Assembly (NCBI RefSeq): GCF_002899455.1 | Contig: NZ_PPFB01000001.1 | Location: forward strand, 7,354,682-7,418,681 | Direction: 5' to 3' | Source: Streptomyces sp. DH-12 | GTDB lineage: Bacteria; Actinomycetota; Actinomycetes; Streptomycetales; Streptomycetaceae | DNA: 64,000 bases | Shown: piece by piece, positions 52,268-59,620 of the stretch | Position numbering within the stretch: the stretch's first letter is position 1 | Layout of the letters: every line of letters begins with the position of its first letter | Program-made: the position numbers and the translations under genes | Notes under the pieces: model-generated | Told to the model about the DNA's origin: nothing | The model's input: the letters and a program-made list of their open reading frames with translations, nothing else | Database searches by the model: none

Positions 52268-52423
52268 ATGTAGGGCTCGGGCAGCCCTCCGGCTTCACCC
52301 ACGAGGTGGTGTTCCGGCGGTGCCCTGACTGCCAGGAGCACAACATCGCGCGAGGACGACTTCGTCTGCGTCTTCTGCGGCAGCGATCTGCCGGAGACGT
52401 GGAACGTGGATCCTACCGCGTAA
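52268..52423 (+). pseudogene. small zinc-ribbon protein, broken
   Basis: GFTHEVVFRRCPDCQEHNI, then after a frameshift near 52355, EDDFVCVFCGSDLPETWN and a TAA at 52421. The CxxC pairs (CPDC, CVFC) form a zinc ribbon found in short streptomycete proteins. The upstream part is missing or unreadable. Confidence 0.6.
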
Positions 52424-52433
52424 CGGCCGAGGG

Positions 52434-52820
52434 TCACAGCCACTCGTTGATGGCAGCGACGAGGACAGTCGCCTCGTAGCGGACCGCGAGCTTGTCGTAT
52501 CGCGTGGCGACAGCGCGGTGCCTCTTGAGGCGATTGATCCCGCACTCGACCGCATGGCGCTCGCGGTAGTCGACCGGGTCGAAATGCGGTGGCCGGCCGC
52601 CGCAGGAGCCGAGCTTCTGGCGGTTGCGTGCCTGGTCGGCCTTGTCCGGGATGGTGCAGCGGATTCCGCGGCGGCGCAGGTAGGCGCGGTTTCTGCGGGA
52701 GGCGTACGCCTTGTCTGCGCGGACCCGATCAGGGCGGACGCGTGGCCGGCCCGGTCCGATGCGGGGCACGCGGACTTTCTCCAGTACGGGTTCGAACTGC
52801 GGCGAGTGAGCAATTGTCAA
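52434..52820 (-). pseudogene. IS5 family transposase, C-terminal half
   Basis: 128 residues containing RVRADKAYASRRNRAYLRRR (second D), GIRCTIPDKADQARNR and RHAVECGINRLKRHRAVATR (E), ending with a natural stop. The N-terminal half with the first catalytic D is missing. Remnant of a further IS5 type. Confidence 0.8.
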
Positions 52821-52844
52821 TTCCTGTGGATCACCGCGGGAGCC

Positions 52845-53342
52845 TCAAGTGGCCCGCAGCCATTGATCGAGGATCGCGAAGTCTTCGTTGGTAAGGCCGC
52901 GGGATGACGCGATGCGGTGGAGGAGGGCCGGGGTGGGGTGGTGGGTGGACACCCAGTCCCGATCGGCATCGGTGATCTCGTCGTCGACCCAGACGAACGG
53001 GCGTCCGTCCGCCCATGCCGCCAAGGTTCGGGTCTTCCGGTGGAGCCCGTACCACTGGTCCTCGCGTTCATGCTCGTCGGAGGGTTCCGGCCAGTGCACG
53101 ACCGGCAGGGGTGGCAGGCCGAGCCGCGGTGCTATGTCGGTGTTCGCCTCCTCCTCCCAGGTGGTGGCCCAGACCAGCTCGCACGGCAGTGCCGCGAGGC
53201 GAGGCCCGACGCGCGGGTCGAGCCGCGTCAGGTGCGAATCTGTCGCGGTGCCTGACGGCTCGCGCTGCGGGCCGTCGCCGAACGGCAGGAGAGGTCCGTC
53301 GACGTCCAGGAACAGCAGCGGGCGTTCCTTGCGCTCACTCAT
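52845..53342 (-). CDS. HAD-like hydrolase domain protein
   Basis: 165 residues. The HAD motif I is LLFLDVDGPLLPFG near the N-terminus; ELVWATTWEEEANTDIAPRL looks like the motif II region (T), and RPFVWVDDEITDADRDWV holds the acidic motif IV. Small HAD proteins of this type are widespread in Streptomyces, and their substrate is unknown. Its ATG overlaps the stop of the IS256 transposase relic in an ATGA, so translation may now depend on that relic. Confidence 0.8.
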   Translation of the reverse strand: MSERKERPLLFLDVDGPLLPFGDGPQREPSGTATDSHLTRLDPRVGPRLAALPCELVWATTWEEEANTDIAPRLGLPPLPVVHWPEPSDEHEREDQWYGLHRKTRTLAAWADGRPFVWVDDEITDADRDWVSTHHPTPALLHRIASSRGLTNEDFAILDQWLRAT

Positions 53343-54282
53343 GCCGCAGCCTCTTGCTCACGCTCGACCAGGACGCCGCGTTCGAAGCGGGCGCCGTTGC
53401 GGACGAGGGCGACGAGGTGGGGTGCGGTGATCGCGCGCCAGCGGGCCTGGGCGGACTCGGCGAGCTTGAACACCATCGCCAGGGCCGCGGCCGGGCTGCC
53501 GGCACCGCGGGTGACCTTGGTCCGCAGCTTTACCGTGCTGAAGGTCGACTCGATCGGATTTGTCGTGCGCAGGTGGACCCAGTGCTCGGCCGGGAAGTCG
53601 TAGAACGCCAGGAGTTCATCGACGTCGTCGGTGATCTTCTTGACGGCCTTGGGCCACTTCCCGCCGTAGGCACGCCTGAAGTCCTTCACCGCCTTCTCGG
53701 CGTGATCGCGGTCCTCGGCGTTGTAGATCTCCTGCAGCGCCTTCTTCGCGCCGGGCTGGGCCGATTTCGGCAGAGCGTTGACCACGTTCCGGGTTTTGTG
53801 AACCCAGCACCTTTGATGTCTGGCCTGCGGAAACACCTCGGCCAGGGCCCGCCACAGACCCATGGCTCCGTCGCCGACGACGAGCTCGGGATCGCGCATG
53901 CCGCGCCGGCGGCAGTCCCGCAGGAAGTCGGCCCAGGACTCGGTCGACTCGCGCAAGCCCTCGGCGAGCGCGATCAGCTCCTTGCTGCCGTCGGTGCGCA
54001 CGCCCATGAGGACCAGGACGCAGGAGCGGGCCTGGCCGAGGCGGACCTTGGGGTGGACGCCGTCGGCCCACACGTACACGTAGTCGGATCCGGACAGGTC
54101 CCGGTCCTGGAAGGCGGCGTGGTCGTCGCTCCACTGTTTAGTCAGCCGGGTCACCGTGGCCGGCGAGAGCCCAGCGGCCGAGCCGAGGAACTGCTCCATC
54201 GCGGGCACGAAGTCGCCGGAGGACAGACCGTGCAGGTAGAGCAGGGGCAGGACCTCGCTGATCTTCGGGGACTTCCGGCACC
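53339..54282 (-). pseudogene. IS256 family transposase, 5'-truncated by ISAs1
   Basis: The frame is open from the ISAs1 junction (SPKISEVLPLLYLHGLSSGD) to 53339. First D in YVYVWADGVHPKVRLGQARS, second D in ELVVGDGAMGLWRALAEVFP, E in TTNPIESTFSTVKLRTKVTR. The N-terminal DNA-binding part is missing, as is any DNA beyond the stop that would hold the right inverted repeat: a HAD gene begins at the stop itself. Different subgroup from the IS256 at 20872. Confidence 0.85.
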
Positions 54283-55656
54283 CAGGGTCCCTTGCATGAT
54301 CGAGGTCTGTCCGGATTCATCCGGTGATGCCGAGGGCGGCCAGGGGCCTTCGCCAGTCGCGGGCGGTGTGACGTAGGGCGGCGGCGATGTTGGTGTGGCC
54401 GTCCTGGCGGTGGACTCCGATGGCGAGGTTGCGCAGGCCGGCCATGATGCGCGGGAGATGGCCGACATGGATTGTGGAGTCGTCCTCGTGGAACGTTCGG
54501 TCGCGGACGTGGTGCAGAAGGTTTTCGATCTTCCAGTGGCCTCTGATCCAGTCGGCGAGCTGGGCGCCGGTGACCGCACCGGGCGGCAGGCTGGTGATCA
54601 GGTAGACGCGCTCGATGGTGAGCTTGCCGCTGGTGAAGTCCTTCCTCCAACGCACGACTTGAAGGGCCTGGCGGGCGTCGGGACAGCCGAAGTGGGCGAA
54701 GGCGGCGGTCTTCAGCCGACGGATCTCCAGGCGGTGGTGGGCCCGGGTGCGGTCGTAGTGGTCGAGCGTGATCTCGCGCCAGGGCAGGCGGCGAACGCGG
54801 TCGAACAGGCCGGGATGGTTGGCCTTGACCTGGGCGATGTAGTGGGCACCGCGCTCGCGGAGGTAGGTGCCGTGAGCGTGCTGGGTGTGCAGCGCGTCGG
54901 CGGTGATGACCGTGCCGGTCAGGTCGACGCTGTCCAGCAGGGGCCGGAAGGCGGGGATCTCGTTGCTCTTGTCGGTGACCTGGCGCTGGGCCAGGACGTG
55001 GCCGGTGTGGTCCATCGCGGCGAGCAGGGTGACGTGCCCGGTGACGTGGGTGCGCGAGCCGCGCAGGGCCTTGCCGTCGACAGCGATCGCCCGCAGTCCG
55101 GGGCCGGCCGGGGTGGCGCGGGCGGTGAGGAAGGCGCCGATCGCCCGGTCCAGGGCGTCGCCGTCGAGCTGGACGAGCAGACGGCGCAGGGTGTGGGGGT
55201 GCGGGACGGACACGGTGCCGGTCAGCGGGTCGACGGGGAAGCCGAGAACCCGGCAGGCCCACGCGGGGATGTCGCCGATCCATTCCGTGATCGCGGTGAG
55301 CGAGCGGGCACCGGCCAGGACACTGGCAGCGGCCGCGGCGACCAGGGCGGACAACCGGTAGCGGCGGCCACGGACGCCTCGCGGATCGGGCACCAGACCC
55401 AGGAAACCGGACAGCGTGACCGCGTCCGCCAGCGGGACCGGCGCGGCAGTCCGGCCCAATTGGTCCAGCGCGGTGGGGATGGGAGAAGATGCAGGAGCAG
55501 GCACGGACTCGCCAGGTGTTCATGGGACTTCGACACTCACATGATCACCGAGACCGTGCCTGCACTGCGTCCACCCCCTGCCCGAACCGGGACGTCCCCT
55601 CCAGGACCGGACCAGCGCGACGTTCCGGACGGATCGCGATCATGCAACGGCCCCTG
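54283..55656 (-). mobile_element. ISAs1 family element, copy 2
   Basis: About 32-bp imperfect inverted tips beginning CAGGGTCCCTTGCATGATCG (54283) and, inverted from 55656, CAGGGGCCGTTGCATGATCG. No target duplication is seen. A different ISAs1 member from the one at 48251. Confidence 0.88.
54317..55504 (-). CDS. ISAs1 family transposase
   Basis: 395 residues, intact. GVRGRRYRLSALVAAAAASV, LRAIAVDGKALRGSRTH (first D), TVITADALHTQHAHGTYL (second D), YIAQVKANHPGLF, and IRGHWKIENLLHHVRDRTFH with E. Related to but clearly different from the copy at 48400. Confidence 0.9.
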   Translation of the reverse strand: MPAPASSPIPTALDQLGRTAAPVPLADAVTLSGFLGLVPDPRGVRGRRYRLSALVAAAAASVLAGARSLTAITEWIGDIPAWACRVLGFPVDPLTGTVSVPHPHTLRRLLVQLDGDALDRAIGAFLTARATPAGPGLRAIAVDGKALRGSRTHVTGHVTLLAAMDHTGHVLAQRQVTDKSNEIPAFRPLLDSVDLTGTVITADALHTQHAHGTYLRERGAHYIAQVKANHPGLFDRVRRLPWREITLDHYDRTRAHHRLEIRRLKTAAFAHFGCPDARQALQVVRWRKDFTSGKLTIERVYLITSLPPGAVTGAQLADWIRGHWKIENLLHHVRDRTFHEDDSTIHVGHLPRIMAGLRNLAIGVHRQDGHTNIAAALRHTARDWRRPLAALGITG

Positions 55657-55725
55657 ACAGTGTGGCATGGAAGATCAGTCTCACGAGGGTGGCCATTTCC
55701 TCAGCGCAGACGGCAGACTCCGGCG

Positions 55726-56508
55726 GTGACCTCAAATTCCCCTCGCCCTGCCACTCCCGCCGACGCTGATCTCTATCCGGATCTTGCGGCTGCCGGCAGT
55801 CTTGCTGCGGCTCTGGAACTGGCAGCTGCCGAACAGGGTCTCGATCTCGATGTGGTGCTGTGCAATGAGTCGGACCCACTGCGGTCAGCTGGGGTCGCCA
55901 GCACAGCCGCTGGCCGGGAACCTTGCTGGATCTTCATCGGGGCGGAGAGCCGCTGGTTCAACATCAATGGCCTGCGCCAAGGGGTTCAGCTGCTCTCTGG
56001 GGCGACCTCCGATCTGGGCGAGCTGGCCCGAGCCGCGGCAGGTTGGCGTAACGGGGCCAAACTCCGCGAGATCCAGAAGGTCGCTCCCTTCATCGAGGTG
56101 AGCGAGCTGGCCGAAGCGCATGAACGCGGTCCAGCCGCAGCGGTCACCGTGCAGTGGCGACTTCTCCTGGAGGACTTGCGCCAAGAGGCCGATCGGCTCG
56201 ACCTCGCGCGCCAGACGCTTGAGCTCGCTGAGGCCGCCTCCGCCGAACCGAAGCTGCGGCAGTTGTATCCACTCACCAGCCACTGGTCGCTTCATTTCAC
56301 CACCTGCACCGGCTTCCCGTACTCATGGGACGTTCCGTTCGTTGATCCGCTGCGCGACGGCCGATATCGCATCTGCGGCCCGTCCCGTGGAACAGTCATC
56401 GGCGAAGCCGAGACCGCGGAGGACGCTGTCGCGCTGGTGCTGAATGGCCTTCCAGAGAACTGCGGGCCGGCGGTCGCCGGGACCGCGAATGATCGGCATC
56501 CGCAATAG
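55726..56508 (+). CDS. DUF6193 family protein
   Basis: 260 residues from GTG 55726, with only a weak ribosome site. YPDLAAAGSLAAALELAAAE, GVQLLSGATSDLGELARAAA, FIEVSELAEAHERGPAAAV and LYPLTSHWSLHFTTCTGFPY match the family pattern. DUF6193 has been named for occurrence in natural-product gene clusters, but the function is not known to me. The gene looks complete. It begins 70 bp after ISAs1 copy 2. Confidence 0.75.
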   Translation: MTSNSPRPATPADADLYPDLAAAGSLAAALELAAAEQGLDLDVVLCNESDPLRSAGVASTAAGREPCWIFIGAESRWFNINGLRQGVQLLSGATSDLGELARAAAGWRNGAKLREIQKVAPFIEVSELAEAHERGPAAAVTVQWRLLLEDLRQEADRLDLARQTLELAEAASAEPKLRQLYPLTSHWSLHFTTCTGFPYSWDVPFVDPLRDGRYRICGPSRGTVIGEAETAEDAVALVLNGLPENCGPAVAGTANDRHPQ

Positions 56509-56517
56509 GGCGCTTTG

Positions 56518-56708
56518 TCACCCGCGTGAGCGAAGGACCTCGACAGCAGCGGCGACCTTCCTGCCGAATGGAGTGGGCTGCATGGCTCGGCCGCGTTCAG
56601 CACGTTCCAGCAAGGGCTGACCGAGGTCTCGCTCAAGGCGGATGATCTGGGCCGTCAAGGCGGGCCGTGTGGTGCCAAGAGCCCGGGCCGCGGACGATGA
56701 CCCGCGCA
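56518..56708 (-). pseudogene. LysR-type HTH fragment
   Basis: About 60 codons encoding AARALGTTRPALTAQIIRLE, RDLGQPLLERAERGRAMQPT and FGRKVAAAVEVLRSRG, then TGA: the winged HTH of a LysR-family regulator without its first helix and its effector domain. No start codon remains. Confidence 0.65.
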
Positions 56709-56809
56709 GACAAGGGTGTCAGCGGAACAACAGTGGGCGGAGCGAGCCGGAATCCCACCACCCAAAAGGGTGAACGCTTCGACCAGCGAGTCTCACGAAG
56801 ACGGCATAA

Positions 56810-57683
56810 GAGGGTGTCTCACGTGGTGTGAGGTGGATGCGGCATGATGCTGTGCCATGGGTGTTGGTTTGTCGCAGCGGTTGGTTCCTGACGAACTTTG
56901 GTCACTGGTCGCACCGTTGCTGCCTTCGTTCGCTTCCCGTCCGCAAGGCGGAGGCACGGCCCCGGTGGATGAGCGGGCGGTGTTCACGGCTGTGGTGTAC
57001 GTGCTGACCAGCGGCTGTGCCTGGCGGCACCTGCCGGAGACATTTGGCGTCTCGCCGGCCACCGCCCATCGCCGGTTCTCCGCATGGACCAGGGACGGGC
57101 TGTGGCGGCGGCTGCACCAGGCCGTTCTGGACGAACTCGGCGCCCGTGGCGAGGTGGACTGGACCTCGGCGATCGTGGACGCGGCCTCCGTCCGCGCGAA
57201 AAAGGGGGATCGCTGACCGGGCGCAATCCGGTCGACCGGGGCAAGAAAGGCAGCAAGCTCCATGTCCTGGCCGACGCCCAGGGCCTCCCTCTCACCCTTG
57301 GCGTCTCAGGGGCGAACGTTCATGACAGCCAGGCGCTCCTGCCGCTGGTGCTGGGCATCCCCGCCATCCGCTCCCGGCGCGGCCCCCGCAGACGTCGGCC
57401 CGGCAGGCTCCGCGCCGACAAGGCGTACCACTCCGCCGAGAGGCTGAAGTGGCTGCGCGAGCGGGGCATCGTCCCGCGCATCGCCCGACCCGGCATCGAG
57501 TCCAGCGAGCGTCTCGGCCGGCACCGCTGGAAGATCGAACGGTCGATCTCCTGGCTCTTCGGCTACCGCCGCCTGACCGTCCGGTACGAGCGCAAAGGCA
57601 GCCACTTCCTGGCCTTCCTCGGACTCGCAGCGGCCCTGACCTGCTACAAGAAACTCGCAAAACTCACCACGTGAGACAAGCTC
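56810..57683 (+). mobile_element. IS5 family (IS427-like) element, copy 2
   Basis: Left tip GAGGGTGTCTCACGTGGTG at 56810 as in copy 1; the right tip is slightly altered (GAGACAAGCTC, ending 57683). The flanking triplets are TAA on the left and TCA on the right. TCA is the complement of the terB stop codon TGA. Confidence 0.88.
56857..57674 (+). CDS. IS5 family transposase made by -1 frameshifting (copy 2)
   Basis: ORF1 56857-57216 and ORF2 to 57674, near-identical to 35802-36619. DAASVRAKKGDR ends ORF1, and the -1 frame continues KGGSLTGRNPVDRGKKGSKL. The shift site is A5G5. First D in SAIVDAASV, second D in LRADKAYHSAERLKWL, E in RHRWKIERSISWLFGYRRL. Confidence 0.88.
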
Positions 57684-58232
57684 TCAGAGTTGAAATTCGG
57701 CCGGGGACAGCCCCAGCGTCGCGCAGGCCTCGCGCAGGACCGTCGCCTCTGCCTGGGAGAAGTGGCCGTCGGTACTGGCGATGACCATGCCGGTCTGGAT
57801 CACGGCCCGGGCCTCGGTGGGCTTCTTGGCGGCCTTGGCGAGCTCCTGCATGGCCTCGGCCTTGCCGTGCTGGAAGTTCATCGTGAGCTGGTCGACATGC
57901 TTGTTGAAACGCTGCCGCAGCTGCTCCGGCGGGAAGTTCTGGAGCACGTCGTTGCTGAGGATCATCGACTCGACCTGCTGCCGCTCGGCCGGATCCACCT
58001 GCCCGTCGGCCGCCGCGACCAGCGCGCACACCGCCATGCTCGCGTCCCGGTAGGCACCGCTCTTCAACTCGGTCTTCAGCGAGCCGAGTTGCGTCTTCAG
58101 TACACCGATCAGCTGGGCCTTGCTGCCCCCGCCGGACCTCGTCCCCCCGCTCTGCCCACCGGTGGCGCCACGCCCGCCCTGATTCTGCTGGAGAGCCTTG
58201 GCCTGGTCCTTGAGCTTGTCCCAGACTGCCAT
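57684..58232 (-). CDS. terB: TerB-like tellurite resistance protein
   Basis: 182 residues from ATG 58232 (GAGGTGA upstream). An N-terminal Gly/Gln-rich linker precedes an all-helical TerB domain: MAVCALVAAADGQVDPAERQ and VIASTDGHFSQAEATVLREA carry two D-G-x-(V/F) acidic motifs that bind metal in TerB. Typically cytoplasmic, working with TerC/TerD complexes. The stop codon TGA is the insertion point of the IS5 copy 2, which left the protein complete. Confidence 0.88.
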   Translation of the reverse strand: MAVWDKLKDQAKALQQNQGGRGATGGQSGGTRSGGGSKAQLIGVLKTQLGSLKTELKSGAYRDASMAVCALVAAADGQVDPAERQQVESMILSNDVLQNFPPEQLRQRFNKHVDQLTMNFQHGKAEAMQELAKAAKKPTEARAVIQTGMVIASTDGHFSQAEATVLREACATLGLSPAEFQL

Positions 58233-58453
58233 TGAGTCACCTCGGTAATCGTCGGAAGTCATCTCGCGAACCCGCTCCCGCGCGCTCACTGGCCCAACGC
58301 CCGACCCTGGGCAAAGGTTCCGCAAAATGCGCACCTCTCTCATCACCTGTTTCTCCGGCGCCTGAAACGGTGATTGCTCGCACCCGGTGATCGGGTGCGT
58401 GACGCGTGATGTCAGTCGCGGTGACGCCTGGTGTCAGGTGCTGTGCCGCCGCG

Positions 58454-58930
58454 TCACGCGTCGTCGCGCGAGCGGAGCCTCAGGCGCGGGGCGAGGCGGA
58501 ACGCCGCGAAGCCCACCGTGGCCAGGGCCGCGGCCGCCGCGAGGAGGAGGCCGATGCCGCCGGTGCCGGTCGAGGCGAGGCTGCCGCTGTCGAGGTCCGT
58601 CGACGTGCCGCCCGTGGTCGAGGTCCGTCGACGTGCCGCCCGTGGTCGAGGAGTCGGTGCCGCCGGACGTGCCCGAGATGCTCGTGCTGGGCGACGGGCT
58701 CGGGGACGCCGAGGGCCCGTCACCGGCGACGACCTCGACCGCGAACTGGGTCATGGCGTCACCGACCGACGCGGCGACCGTGTACGTGTCCGTGCCCTCA
58801 CCGGCGGTCAGGGTCGGCGCCGTGGCCTTGCCCGAGTCGTCGGTCCTGACGCGGACGACCTGCTCGCCGTCCTCGAAGCGGGGGCGTCGTCGCTGTCGTC
58901 CTCGGCGCGGAACTCGACCTCCGTGGCCCA
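58454..58930 (-). pseudogene. sortase-anchored (LAxTG) surface protein, C-terminal remnant
   Basis: Pieces: TEVEFRAEDDSDDAP (frame 1), then EQVVRVRTDDSGKATAPTLT and GTDTYTVAASVGDAMTQFAV (frame 2), a Ser/Thr/Pro linker, then after a 28-bp tandem duplication LDSGSLASTGTGGIGLLL with a hydrophobic helix and RLRLRSRDDA tail (frame 3). LASTG is a class E sortase signal, the helix and basic tail complete the sorting domain. Two frameshifts make it a pseudogene; the N-terminal body is missing. Confidence 0.75.
58589..58644. repeat. 28-bp tandem duplication
   Basis: Two perfect copies of a 28-bp unit beginning GTCGAGGTCCGTCGACGTGC (58589-58616 and 58617-58644). Since 28 is not a multiple of 3, it shifts the frame just before the LAxTG signal. 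Confidence 0.9.
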
Positions 58931-59600
58931 GCGGATAGCCGGCGGGGGTGTCTTCCTTGGGCACGGCGAGGTGCCCGTGCAGCTGGTGGTAGGCATGGGC
59001 CTGAGCCAGGCCTGTCCGGAAGGCCTGCTCGGCCTGGAGGCTGTGACCGCGCAGCTGTCTGGCTGGCGGGCCTTGGTGCGGGCGGAGTGCCATCGGCGGC
59101 CGGGGGGTGAGGGAGGAGGTCGCTGAGGGGACGGGGCCGGTGGGCCGAGTGCACCGCCCACAGTGCCTTCTGACGGGTGAGGTGGGGGCGTGTACGCAGG
59201 AGTGGCCCCAGGTGAACAGCGGCCCGTGGGTGACGGTGGCGAGGTGGTGGGCGAGCCACGGCCGCCCGAGCTGGTCAGCGAGCTCGGCCAGCAGCCCGGG
59301 TAGTTCGCCCAGCCGGTAGGGGAGATGTCGGCGCGATGCGGTGGCGGTGCGCTCTTGCACGGTGCGGTCGGCCAGCAGACGTGCGAGGACGACGGTCTCG
59401 GGATAGGTGATCAGGTCGCGGGCGGCGACCTTCCACCAGACCGGATCGGCGCCGGCGGGCCGGGTGGCCTGGAGACGGGCCGGCCACAGATACTCCTCGT
59501 TCGGCCAGGGCTGGTCCCACCAGGATGAGCTGTCGGCACCGCCGTACCGACCGGAGGGCGTACAAATAGCGTACATATGGCGTACCAAGGTAGCCAGGCT
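58930..59600 (-). pseudogene. fused gene debris: TniQ-like and helicase-associated fragments
   Basis: One frame reads WWDQPWPNEEYLWPARL, WWKVAARDLITYPETVVLAR and LAELADQLGRPWLAHHL, resembling the C-terminal half of streptomycete TniQ-like proteins (low confidence). Further on, AFRTGLAQAHAYHQLHGHLA and VPKEDTPAGYPLG is a clear helicase-associated (HA) repeat like those of the helicase at 59621. It then joins the surface-protein relic. Multiple deletion junctions; no functional gene. Confidence 0.5.
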
Positions 59601-59620
59601 ACGCCTGACCGGTCGGGTGG

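Noticed and set aside
56292..56636. 114-residue minus-strand frame after the DUF6193 gene
   Set aside because: It overlaps the DUF6193 coding sequence and has no domain; the recognisable LysR HTH lies in another frame at 56518-56708.
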